From: Athripsodes cinereus
Taxonomy: Eukaryota > Arthropoda > Insecta > Trichoptera > Leptoceridae
Length of the DNA: 64,000 bases
Direction of reading: 5' to 3'
NCBI GenBank assembly: GCA_947579605.1
Contig: OX388307.1
Location: 33,209,237-33,273,236 of the forward strand
Made by a program: the position numbers and the translations under genes. Shown here one piece after another: positions 1-9,810 of this stretch. Each line of letters starts with the position of its first letter. Position 1 is the stretch's first letter. The notes below the pieces were generated by a model. The model was not told the DNA's origin and did no database searches. It saw nothing but the letters and a program-made list of their open reading frames with translations.

Positions 1-60
1 ATTTTGCACAATGGGCGAGTTTATCGCAGGGACGCGATATCTTCCAACTAACCCAATAAA
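1..60 (-). repeat. 3' end of a dispersed LINE-like repeat, cut by window edge
   Basis: The first bases carry the motif GGGCGAGTTTATCGC followed by a run ending TTCCAACTAACCCA. The same block recurs almost unchanged near 41299-41340 and, more diverged, near 19888, 21889, 39602 and 41803. In the fuller copy at 41218 the block lies next to TTTATTGTAC, the reverse complement of GTACAATAAA, so the 3' end points left. The rest of this copy lies outside the window. No coding capacity is visible. It is inferred to be a non-LTR 3' terminus. Confidence 0.5.
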
Positions 61-730
61 GTAAAACAAGTAAACAATGATAAAAAAATGGAAACAATTA
101 TAAAAAGTCTTTAAAATGATACATAGAAACCAAATTATAAGCTATAAATATATAATACATACTCTTAAGAAATAAATTACCAAAAGTATTAAAAATAAAT
201 AACTAAACAAATAATTAATATATACATACAAATAGATATTAAAATAAATACCGTAAAATACAACAATTACAAGTCATGTGATAAGCATGACACAGAAGAA
301 TTGGGAATGTTACCTAGGTTTAAAGAGTACCTACTCTTAACCAAGCCTAAGTCGATTCATAAACGTCGAAACTCTGTGTTTTGTGTACTCCTTAAGGAAG
401 TTCACATATGTATGTGTATCATATACAACATACTTACCTAGTTAATACTTAATACCTATTGAAATAGGTTGACTATGGATGAGTGTGATCAATTGGAATG
501 ATTTATCTGGAGTAGTTCAAAATATGTTTGACATCTACACTTCTAGTAAGTAAAAAATCCAGTTCCCGACATCCAATTGTGTCAAAAAAAAATCATAACA
601 TAAATGGAATATATTTCTTATAGTGTCTGCATCCTATTAGACCTTCATTAATTATGACCGTATTTTATTTACAATAGTCAATACTGCAGCCTGCAGCACA
701 TTATAAAAGTCATATTGTTACCAGTATCAG
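61..730. other. A+T-rich stretch without recognised gene
   Basis: No open frame with protein-like composition and no RNA gene was recognised. The stretch is low-complexity A+T-rich DNA, perhaps partly the body of the repeat that ends at the left edge. Confidence 0.4.
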
Positions 731-941
731 CAGGGTTACTCTTGACAAAACTAAACACGATCTTAATCTAGTCTTGATCTTGATCATACGACGCACGAAG
801 GGACTATGGTCAAAAACACCGCGCTACCGCTAACGCGCGATCGGTTTGCGTGTATTTTTGGCCAATAGTCACTTCGTGCGTCGTATGATCATGATCAAGA
901 CTAGATTAAGATCGTGTTTAGTTTTGTCAAGAGTAGCCCTG
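731..941. mobile_element. Foldback MITE with about 90-bp inverted repeats
   Basis: The 211-bp block reads as one hairpin. The left arm starts CAGGGTTACTCTTGAC and the right arm, read in reverse complement, starts CAGGGCTACTCTTGAC. The arms stay paired for about 90 bp with few mismatches and leave a short GC-rich loop around 820-850. There is no coding capacity. The termini match those of the 4.1-kb element at 11032-15130 (shared TACTCTTGAC), so it is probably a non-autonomous relative. CAG lies just left of the element but is not repeated on the right, so no target duplication can be confirmed. The poly(T) of the next retrotransposon starts 18 bp further on. Confidence 0.75.
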
Positions 942-1065
942 GGTTGGGCTATTATTACTTTTTTTTTTTTTTTTTTTTTCCTTCATTTATGGCATAGCAT
1001 CCTACGAGGATGATTTGTGCCAAAAACAGTCTCAAGGTATAGTTAAATAGTCAAGAAGATAGTCA

Positions 1066-4000
1066 TCACAGAATAATAAAATTGGCTTTCATTGATTTGA
1101 GAAGGGACAAATGGATTGATTCGGATGTCATACTCAGCAATGATTCAATATTCAAAGGAAATTGGCAATCGTTCTGAAGAGCATCAACGAAAATATCATA
1201 TGCATCCCTGATAGGGCACCCCAGGAAAACATGGTCAAGCGTCTCCTCGTCCAGGCCGCACTCGCAGTATGGGCTTTCAACAAGTTGGATTTTAAAAAGA
1301 TGAGCGTCCAGTCTACAGTGTCCAAATCGCATTCGACATATGGCAGTAATTTCAGATCTGTTGAATTTCGATTTGTGGAACCAAGGTTTTCTTGCGATTT
1401 GGACCTGGATCGACCTATATCTTTTTCCTTTTATGAGTGATACGTCCATCCACAATTCACTCCACTTTTTACGAGCATCAGCTTCTACGGTTCGCTTTAT
1501 GTCATCGTCTGGAAGGATGAAATCTTCCATCGTTGTTCCGAGGGTGCAAGCAGTTTTAGCCAATTCATCGACAGATTCGTTGTGGCGGATACCACAATGT
1601 GCCGGAATCCATGCGATAATGGTATCTTGATTGGATAAGGATCGATAGTACATAAGGTTTCTAATGCGCATAATATTCGGATTATCACTGAGAGTCGAAG
1701 AAGGGGACATAAGAGTTTGAACAAGAGACAGAGAGTCAGTAAAAATGACGCATTTCATGATATTATGCGTATTTGATAGACACAAGGCTTCAATTATTGC
1801 AGCGCATTCCGCCGTGAAAACTGATTTAGATGTCAATTTCAATTGAGAGGAAATATTTAGAGAAGGTATGAGGGCTGCAGCTCCAGTGCTTTCACTTGCA
1901 GAAAGCTTTGAACCATCTGTAAATATCGTTACGTGATTAGGCCACTTGTCGGCCACTATGGAAAGAAAATTTCGATTCATGCATTCTTCAGATAATTTAG
2001 TATATTTGTTCAATCCTATGTTATCAATCACATTAGGCATAAATTGTAGAAGTTCAAATGCGGAATCGTAAAAAGGTGAAGGGAACGGAAACTGTTTTAT
2101 GTTGAATGAAACATTATATTTATTTAAACTATTGCATAGGTGAGGAGTAGGCTTATTAGACCAGTATCTGTTTGTTTCGTAGAGAGTTTTCAGAATATGA
2201 AGGCTTTTCAGAAGAGGATGATTGGAGTATTTAAGTCTTTTTAGAATAAAAGTGTCTGATAAGTATTGTCTTCTGAGTGGAAGTGGCATATCCACGCACT
2301 CTACTTGAAGCGAGTTAATAGGAGTGGACTGCATGGCTCCGACTATTAGTCTGAGGGATTTGGATTGAATTCTCTCCAACTTAGTTTCCAAATATTTCGG
2401 AAGTGGGCAAAAGAGGAAGCTCGCGTAATCCAAGTGACAACGAACAAGTGCATTGTAAATATTCTTCATAGAGGTGGGATGACTACCCCAAGATACACCA
2501 GTGATCGCCCTCAGTAAATTTATAGAGTTCTCGCATTTTTCTGCAACATGGTTAATTTGGGATCTCCAACATAGTTTTCGTTCCATATGTAGACCCAAAA
2601 ATTTGAGTTCATTCACTTGGGGGATTGGTGTTCCATCCACATCAAGGGAAACGGAGGGAATGTTGTGTTTTCTTGAAAATAGAATAGATTTGGATTTGGA
2701 AGCAGAAATACAGAAAGAATTTTTATTCATCCAATTGTTAATGTTCTCCAAAGCTGTTTGTATTAGAGCAACTGCACTATCGATATTTTTGTTTGCTGCA
2801 TAGAGGGCCAGATCGTCTGCGTATTGAATTATTTTAACGCCACTAGGAAGGACTTGATCCAAGTCAGAGCAATAAATATTAAAAAGCACTGGGCTTAAAA
2901 CAGAACCTTGCGGGAGACCCTTCCATACTTTTCTACGAGTGCCCCCAAGACCGTCATCGATGACTATTTCTCTGTCAGAGAACATGTTGTATATTATATT
3001 GCAAAATGGGAGAGGAAGATTAATATTTATGAGTTTTTGGTAAAGTGTGGAAATACATACGTTGTCAAAAGCTGAATTTATGTCCAAGAAAACGGCTGCT
3101 ACGTGTTCTTTATTAGTAAAGGCAATATTTATGTCTGTGATGAGTATACTAAGATTATCTGCACATGAAAGTGATCTTCTGAAACCAAATTGACTTACAG
3201 AGAGCAAACAATTATGCTCTATATACCAGACCAACCTATTTTTAATCAGATGTTCAAAGAGTTTTAGTGCACAGGAGGACATAGCTATTGGTCGGTAAGA
3301 GGAGCCCGAATTGGGATCTTTACCTTGTTTTAATATTGGTAATATCAAATGCTGCTTCCACGGTGTTGGAATTGTTCCTAAACAAAATATTTCGTTTAGA
3401 AATCCAAGAAAGATATCAAGAAAATGCTTTGGGAATTTTTGGAAAAATGTGTAAGGTATTTTATCAATACCAGGAGAACTATTAGGTTTTAACAAGTGAA
3501 GGCAAGTTTGAAGCTCGTTGAGTGAGAATGGAGAAGTTAAATTATCGGTGTTATTATTTGGTATTGACACAATAGGTGGGTCTTTGACAGGGACGTGAGA
3601 AGGGGCCAATTTATCAACAAAGTTTGGAAGCCATGCTGATCTAGATCCGCATACTTTAGGAGGAATTAGAGATCCTTTGAATCTCCTGATCATCTGCCAT
3701 ACGATTGTTGAAGGTGTATGGGGAGATAAATTGGAACAAAAGGTCTGCCATCCTTTGCGCTTCTTCTGTCTTAATACTTTTTTAACTTTGGCTTGTATGG
3801 CTTTAGCTTGGAGGAAGGTGTGCATGCTAAAATTTTTTCGTAATTGATGCATAGCTTGTCTTCTCTCGTTTATCAGATTAGAACATTCATCATCCCACCA
3901 GGGAGCATTTTTTGCTCGCTTGTGGTTAGTTTTAAGAGGCATACTACTGTCTGCCGCTTTATATATTTCGTCTGTTATATATTTGTACTTAGTATCTATA

Positions 4001-4785
4001 CAATTCGATTGAGATAAACGAGATTCAAGAGTTGATGAACATAAATCCAGCTTTTTCTGGTAAACATCCCAGTTAGCCTTACGGGTGTTATAAAGAATTC
4101 TTGTGATTGGGATGTTCCTTATTGGTTTTGTGAGTAGAGTCATAAATATTGGATAGTGATCGCTTGAACAAGCGTCTTCCGAAATACGCCAGACGATAGA
4201 GGGGAATAAATCACTTGTGCATATACTCAAATCAATAGCACTGAGGTTTTGGGATGGAGAGGTTATTCTAGTAGGCGAACCATCGTTTATGATGCACAAA
4301 TTGTGTTTATCCAAAAAGGAGAGGACACAATTTCCAGATCTGTCTGTTATTGAGCATCCCCAAGATGAGGAGTGGGCATTGAGATCTCCTAGAATCAGGA
4401 AACTAGATGGGAGGAGAGGAATGATAGAATCGAAATAGGAGATGTCGAAGCCAGAATTTGGGGGAATATATACAGATACGAAGCCAATGTCGTTAATTTT
4501 GACTGCTACTATTTCCAGAAAAGGATTGTGAGGAAGTGATATAATAGAAAAGGGGATTGAGCTGTTGATAATCACAGCAGCACCGCCACCGCGACCCACA
4601 GAACGATCTGCCCTTATACAGCTATATCCTGGGATTTTAAAGGTATAATGTGGTTGTAACCAAGTCTCACTTATTGCAGCTAAGTCTATGGAATTTTGGT
4701 TTAATAATGTGATTATTTCATGTTTATTAGAGACTGCGCTACGAGCATTCCATTGCAGAAGGTTAACTGGTGTCTGATTACTCAT
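1066..4785 (-). CDS. Non-LTR retrotransposon ORF2: endonuclease, RT and RNase H
   Basis: A 1,239-aa uninterrupted polyprotein that would nick target DNA and copy the element RNA at the nick. Order of domains: APE-type endonuclease (about residues 8-220, with GDLNAH at 133-138 and SDH at 208-210); reverse transcriptase (motif A around LDINSAFDNV, catalytic QYADDL near residue 652); RNase H (TDGSK near 953, then AECAAI, TDSLS and IPAHCGIRHNES near 1060); and a C-terminal Cys/His cluster (CECG...H....C near 1180). All catalytic residues I can place are present. The start is chosen because ATGAGTAA overlaps the ORF1 stop by 8 nt, which suggests translation by termination and restart. With no stops, this copy may be recent. 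Clade assignment is by domain layout only. Confidence 0.9.
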   Translation of the reverse strand: MSNQTPVNLLQWNARSAVSNKHEIITLLNQNSIDLAAISETWLQPHYTFKIPGYSCIRADRSVGRGGGAAVIINSSIPFSIISLPHNPFLEIVAVKINDIGFVSVYIPPNSGFDISYFDSIIPLLPSSFLILGDLNAHSSSWGCSITDRSGNCVLSFLDKHNLCIINDGSPTRITSPSQNLSAIDLSICTSDLFPSIVWRISEDACSSDHYPIFMTLLTKPIRNIPITRILYNTRKANWDVYQKKLDLCSSTLESRLSQSNCIDTKYKYITDEIYKAADSSMPLKTNHKRAKNAPWWDDECSNLINERRQAMHQLRKNFSMHTFLQAKAIQAKVKKVLRQKKRKGWQTFCSNLSPHTPSTIVWQMIRRFKGSLIPPKVCGSRSAWLPNFVDKLAPSHVPVKDPPIVSIPNNNTDNLTSPFSLNELQTCLHLLKPNSSPGIDKIPYTFFQKFPKHFLDIFLGFLNEIFCLGTIPTPWKQHLILPILKQGKDPNSGSSYRPIAMSSCALKLFEHLIKNRLVWYIEHNCLLSVSQFGFRRSLSCADNLSILITDINIAFTNKEHVAAVFLDINSAFDNVCISTLYQKLININLPLPFCNIIYNMFSDREIVIDDGLGGTRRKVWKGLPQGSVLSPVLFNIYCSDLDQVLPSGVKIIQYADDLALYAANKNIDSAVALIQTALENINNWMNKNSFCISASKSKSILFSRKHNIPSVSLDVDGTPIPQVNELKFLGLHMERKLCWRSQINHVAEKCENSINLLRAITGVSWGSHPTSMKNIYNALVRCHLDYASFLFCPLPKYLETKLERIQSKSLRLIVGAMQSTPINSLQVECVDMPLPLRRQYLSDTFILKRLKYSNHPLLKSLHILKTLYETNRYWSNKPTPHLCNSLNKYNVSFNIKQFPFPSPFYDSAFELLQFMPNVIDNIGLNKYTKLSEECMNRNFLSIVADKWPNHVTIFTDGSKLSASESTGAAALIPSLNISSQLKLTSKSVFTAECAAIIEALCLSNTHNIMKCVIFTDSLSLVQTLMSPSSTLSDNPNIMRIRNLMYYRSLSNQDTIIAWIPAHCGIRHNESVDELAKTACTLGTTMEDFILPDDDIKRTVEADARKKWSELWMDVSLIKGKRYRSIQVQIARKPWFHKSKFNRSEITAICRMRFGHCRLDAHLFKIQLVESPYCECGLDEETLDHVFLGCPIRDAYDIFVDALQNDCQFPLNIESLLSMTSESIHLSLLKSMKANFIIL

Positions 4786-6108
4786 TGCCGTTATTGTTTG
4801 AAATTAAATTTAATAAATTCGTTAAGGAAGGAAAAATTTCTGTATTCAGTGTATTCTCAGAGTTGGATATCAGCATTGTTAATATTTGGACGAGCAAATT
4901 TATAATAATATGGGGTTCAGTACTTGTTGGAGTATTTTTGGTAGAAGAAGGAGTAGGTGGGGTTGAAGATGAGATTGAAGATGAGCTTGCATTCAAAGCA
5001 CAACCATTTTGGGGATTCGATGGTTGTCCGTTTGTATAAGATAGAAGGCCATCGATCATCTTTTTGTCTAAGTTTTGCTTAAACGCAGAAGGCCGAGGGG
5101 TAGTTGTAGTTTTAGTGTCAGCTGAAGCTACTTTTGTGGAATTTCTTGTCACATTGCTATACAAGTTACTGCGTTTTGGGATTATTTTTGCTGCGTAAGA
5201 GAAGGAGACATTTTCATCAGCCATGGTCTTCTTTATTTCTTTTTGTCGGAGAAATTCTGGACACGAATTGCTGGTGGCTACATGAGAACCTTTGCAGTTA
5301 ACGCAGTTTGGTGTAGATTCTTTTAAAGGACAATCTGTTTCTAAATGAGTATTACCACACCTTGCACATCTGGCGGTCGATGTACATCTAGCCTTAGTAT
5401 GTCCATACCTCAGGCAATTGTGGCACATGTAGCTTGGGTATATGTACTGTTCAACTCTCAAAGAATTGTAAAACAAAAAGACGCGCTCTGGCAAAGATTG
5501 ACCCTCAAACGTTAATAAGATCGTTGTGGAAGGTTTCCATTCTGACGAGTCAGAGGTAGTGACTTTTCGGTTGAGCCTACGCAGTTTGACAACTTTGCCA
5601 AAAGGAGAAGGTACAACGATGTTTTGCAAAATATCCTCATCTGTAAGTTCAAGACGGACACCGCGGACGATACCTAGTTTGTGTAGCTTATAGTTTGGAA
5701 TAAAACTTTTAAGTGATTTTCAGTGATGATCTTATTCGATAGAAAGTTATTTGCATTCTGTGGGGAGTTGAAGGTAATGACGATTTTCGTTCTACTATCT
5801 GAACGCACGCCTCCGGGAACAATGCCGGTTATATTTCCCTTCGCGCATATTTCCCCGATAAACATGGGATGAATAGGTTTGCCGCCCATCTCATTCTCTA
5901 CTACTACTAGGTATGGAGACTGAGACGTAATAGAATACATATTGGAAGAGTTTGAATTGGCTTTGTTGGTCGCAGAATGCAGGGAGATATCATCTAAAGA
6001 TAATGGCTTATTTTTGGAATCTTCAGCGAGATTACAGGCATCGATCGATTCAAATCTTCCGCGTTTTCGGTTAACACCCCCGGTGTCCGGGGGCTCTGTT
6101 TCATTCAT
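4778..6108 (-). pseudogene. Non-LTR retrotransposon ORF1, zinc-knuckle protein, one frameshift
   Basis: ORF1 of the same element, normally an RNA-binding chaperone that packages the element RNA. The first part (6108-5674, 144 codons) starts MNETEPPDTGG, is basic and Ser/Asn-rich, and runs into a stop just after FQTISYTN. The second part is open from about 5702 down to 4778 in another frame. There the expected domain continues at once (FIPNYKLHKLGIVRG), so a single-base indel near 5695-5710, in a run of A and T, separates them. The second part has three Cys knuckles (CHNCLRYGHTKARC, then CARCGN..., then CVNCKGSH...) at about genomic 5425-5260. The span of 1,331 bp is not a multiple of three, in line with one indel. 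A sequencing error is also possible. Confidence 0.8.
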
Positions 6109-6345
6109 CCTTAATAGTTTATTTTAACTCAGTGTATAAAACGATAATATAAGAAAAGAAAAAATCCAGAGAAAAATCAAACAGAATTTGCAATCAAAAT
6201 GCAAAAATAACAAAAAATATAAAAATTATGTATATCGTACAAATTTTATTGAATCTGTTTGACCGCACCGCGGTTCAATGACCTCTAAATAGGCGAACGC
6301 AGGCGCTCGCCGCTCTCGGTTGGTAAACAAACAATTATATTTCAC

Positions 6346-7260
6346 GATATAAATGAAAAAATAAACAAAATGAATTTATTAATAATAATTAAGCACGGAA
6401 CTCGTACTGTTAGTATAGTTAGTACTAAGAAGAAAAGAAAAGAAGAAAAAAATATGTTAAACTTATGTTAGTTTCAAAGTAATTATGTTATTATAATAAA
6501 TCAAAATTTTATCTGAATGTTGTATCGTCGACACGTCCGCCTTCCACAGTGCTCCGATGCGAAAAAAAAACCTATTATTACTTATACACAGGACATAAAA
6601 AGATTAGGCTTAAAACGCGTGTTCAGAATACCAGCATTGTGTCTGAAATATCTATGTTCAAAAGTAATGCACTTACTTACTAATGAATTATTATTAGGTT
6701 TTTAATTAATTAACCAACTGTGGATTATACATATAGGTTTTATATCAGATAATTATGATAAGATTATAGAAATATTGGAAGATAATAAAATGAATAATTA
6801 GGTAGATGTAAATTTTGTTTGATAAAATGCTTTAGGTAGTATGTACCTATACATGTACAATGTAGGTACATAAATACACATGAATATTATTCATTAATTA
6901 TTACGAAGTTTTTTCTGATTCATTTCGTTTATATACCTATATGTATTTTACTAATATATTATTTTATTTATTTATTTTATTTATTTTTACAATGTATACA
7001 GGATCAGACAGTCGATTATAGTACATGATAACAATTTACAAAATCAAAAGGTGGACCAGTGAAGATCCTAAATTTACCAGAAGGGTTTCAAAAAATCATC
7101 AAAGTTAAGAACAAATACAAATATACAATCACCACAACATGCTTTTAAATTAATAAATAAAATGAAATATTATTACTAGCTTATTAAATAATTATAACAA
7201 CTGTTTGTATACCTACCCATAGCACAGATATACCTATTATTATCCATAGCAAGGAATAAT
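6346..7260. other. A+T-rich stretch, possible LINE tail near 6961-7060
   Basis: No gene recognised. The run TTATTTATTTTATTTATTTTTACAATG near 6962 followed by less A+T-rich sequence looks like the minus-strand 3' end of a short LINE fragment, as seen at several other places in the window. Confidence 0.3.
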
Positions 7261-7261
7261 T

Positions 7262-7360
7262 GACGTGATCATTGACGGTCCTAGTTTTTGCGGGCCCCAG
7301 GTGAATCAAATTGTGCGGGGCCCCAGGCAAATTCATTTCGCGGGACCCTGATACGATTGT
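7262..7360. repeat. Degenerate GC-rich repeat of about 25 bp
   Basis: Three imperfect units containing GCGGGCCCCAGG, GCGGGGCCCCAGG and GCGGGACCCTG follow each other in an otherwise A+T-rich area. This could be the decayed end of a hAT-like MITE, since such GGGCCCC-rich termini are common, but no paired terminus was found. Confidence 0.35.
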
Positions 7361-7845
7361 ATACTGTAATTCTAGGAAATTTCAAACTTTTCAAAATTCT
7401 ATATCCATTTCGTCAAATTTTGAATTTGAGAAATTTCACGATATCTTCATTTTAGTATCTACCTACAAGGTATTTAGGAAAAAAAAAATTGTGAAAATGT
7501 TTTTTTATAGGTATTATTTTAGTGCAGGTAGGATAAGAAATAAAACTTTGTTTGAACAAGTTTATATAAAATGTTTATTTGGTATATTATTCTACTCTGT
7601 GTTCGGAGACCATCCACTCGTTTATGAGTGATCAGGGATCTTGTCAAGAAAACTTTTATAAGCTCTGCAAAAACACAAAATAAGTAATATTTTATTTTGG
7701 TAGGTAGGTACTTGGGAAATTATTGTGTATTTTTAATTTTTCGCTGTTGCCATTTATCATTTATTCAGGAATCCCTTGTGAGGTAGAAAGTAAATATCTA
7801 GATAGGTATATAATATAGCTTGGGTATTATAGGTAGGTATATAAT

Positions 7846-8375
7846 AAGGTGACCAACTATACTCATTTACTGAGTTTTGTACTCTTTTTTCGCAAACCGT
7901 ACTCTTTTCAAATCCTGTACTCTGAAAGTACTCATTTGTATAATTGAACTTGACAAAAGATGGGTAAAAATCTTTCGGCATTTTAGAGTAGAACATATCC
8001 CACAAGAAAATTTAAAAGTTTTGATATAAATTTCCTTATGTTGTCCAGGCACTAATGTTGCTGTTGAAAGCATAGATTTATATGGACTAAAGTACTATAA
8101 TTCTATGGTTGAAAGGGTATTTTCACTAGGGAATGATTATTGGAGCAGTGAGAAGTCGTAACTTTCTGTAAAAACATTATCTGCCGTCTTAACAGTCAAA
8201 TTTAATATGCAAAATGAAAGTTGTTCGGATGTGGCTACATTATTGGACGAACATCCTCATTTAGCAAAAAAAGCCACTCCGAAGTAAAATATGTTTTAAT
8301 CGTTTTTTCTTTTTTTTCACCTATGAAATACTTGCAAAGTGTACTTTTTTTGAACAAAAAATAGTTGGTCGCCTT
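7846..8375 (+). mobile_element. hAT (Tip100-like) deletion derivative with 8-bp duplication
   Basis: The ends pair as AAGGTGACCAACTAT (left) and AAGGCGACCAACTAT (right, reverse complement). They are flanked by TATATAAT and AATATAAT, a near-perfect 8-bp duplication as expected for hAT. Between them, around 7945-8290 on the plus strand, is a broken reading frame resembling the C-terminal dimerisation region of hAT transposases: HIPQENLKVLI, LCCPGTNVAVES, MVERVFSLGNDYW, SVKTLSAVL. It is interrupted by an in-frame TAA, a duplication-like interruption and a TAA after SSEKS. The N-terminal zinc finger and DDE core are missing. This is a dead internal-deletion copy. Confidence 0.7.
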
Positions 8376-8664
8376 AATATAATATAGCTATATCTTGAGA
8401 ATTTCTGTACATACATATGTAGATATATGTAGCTTTGAATAGATTCTGATGGAAATGTAGTGATTTCTGATGCTAACAAATGCATGCGTAATTATTTACA
8501 TTGTGTATTTTACATTAGACCACAGAAATTAGGTGCTTTATACATATTATAATAATAATAATATATCCTACAGGTACCTACCTACTTACATAATATTTAT
8601 ACTTCCTACATAGAGGTATCTATTTACGATATGAAACGGGAAAAATTAATCCTTTGGGATAATC

Positions 8665-8821
8665 CCAGAGCCCGTAGACAATTTGTACCTAGCGATCGTC
8701 TACTGGCGAACTATTCGACAATCTACCTACACGTACCGTATAATTATGCGTTATTGTTGCAGTTATTGACGAAAATTCGTTTGTAGGCGATCGCCAAGTA
8801 CAAATTGTCTACGGGCTCTGG
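8665..8821. mobile_element. Palindromic MITE, CCAGAGCCCGTAGAC termini
   Basis: The left end CCAGAGCCCGTAGACAATTT and the reverse complement of the right end match exactly over 20 bp. The arms continue through GTAC(C/T)(T/A)(A/G)GCGATCG with few changes. The element is 157 bp, non-coding, and GC-richer than its flanks. No clear target duplication was seen. Inverted copies of a GGATAATCC-like word lie just outside both ends and may belong to the element. Confidence 0.65.
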
Positions 8822-9780
8822 TGTTCATTGGATTATTTCATAAACAGGTAATTTTCCCGCACCATATTAGGTAAATATGTATACGTTTAGAATAATGCGC
8901 GTACTTTAGGTATAATAAAATATTATATACCTACCTATCCAAGTTATTCAGGGGAAAAAGAGGTTATAAAGTAGCTGTCAAAAATAGTTTAAAAGTATGT
9001 GATATGTACATAATATATGGTAAAAATAGTTAGGTACCTAGTGTTGCATGCGGTGTTAGGTCAGGTGAAAAAAAAACGATATAGGTACATTTTCCGTTCG
9101 ATGAGGAAGAACATAATCAACATATTAAATGGGTATTTTTTTGTTGCATCCGGTTTTGCGGTAAATTCTCCTGGTGTATGGATTTGCGTCAATAAGAATA
9201 AGAATAATGTTCCTTTACTTACATTTTCGTCGTAAATGTCAGGATGATTTCTAATTGTGGTTTGTTTATTCCATTAGGTACACCTGTGACCTATGAGTTA
9301 TTATAAACTGTGGATGTAAACAGTGATACAATTATGTATAGTATATATATGTATCTATAGTAAAACAGGACATAGATGGATGTCCATGTTGTAGGTACAT
9401 ACCTATACATATACATAGCTGCAACTATAATATTTGAATGGAGCTATTTAAGGAATATAAGTCAGCGACTATCACAATGCAACTCTTGAGTATCCATGTG
9501 CCAAATAATTTACCTAATTCAAGTTAAACTGTTTCTGTCAATATCTTGTTTATGTCGATGTATTCAAATAAGGTGTTGGTTGGTAAATAATAATGATGAC
9601 TAGGTATATGCGTATGCCTACCTAAGTACTTTTATAATAATAACATCAATTAGAGATAATAACTAATATAACTATTGTCATATACCTACTTGATAATTCT
9701 GAAATGAAATACTTACATACATTAATCTATGTACTATAATAGGTACTCCAAGAACCTTCAGATATACCTACCTACCTACC
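8822..9780. other. A+T-rich stretch without recognised gene
   Basis: Repeated TAGGTACCTA-type words and short chance open frames only; no motif or domain recognised. Confidence 0.4.
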
Positions 9781-9810
9781 TACATAATATCATCATCATC
9801 ATCATCGCCC

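Larger units (their letters stand above)
959..6345 (-). mobile_element. Near-complete non-LTR retrotransposon, I/R1-like with RNase H
   Basis: A minus-strand element with two overlapping ORFs. ORF1 (6108 to 4778) encodes a nucleic-acid-binding protein with zinc knuckles. ORF2 (4785 to 1066) encodes endonuclease, reverse transcriptase and RNase H. A run of 21 T at 959-979 is the poly(A) tail of the minus-strand transcript and marks the 3' end about 86 bp after the ORF2 stop. The 5' end is set only roughly: sequence upstream of ORF1 to about 6345 is GC-richer than the flank and may be the 5' UTR. An RNase H domain after the RT fits the I, R1 or Loa groups and argues against Jockey proper. I could not find a convincing target duplication. 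Confidence 0.85.
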
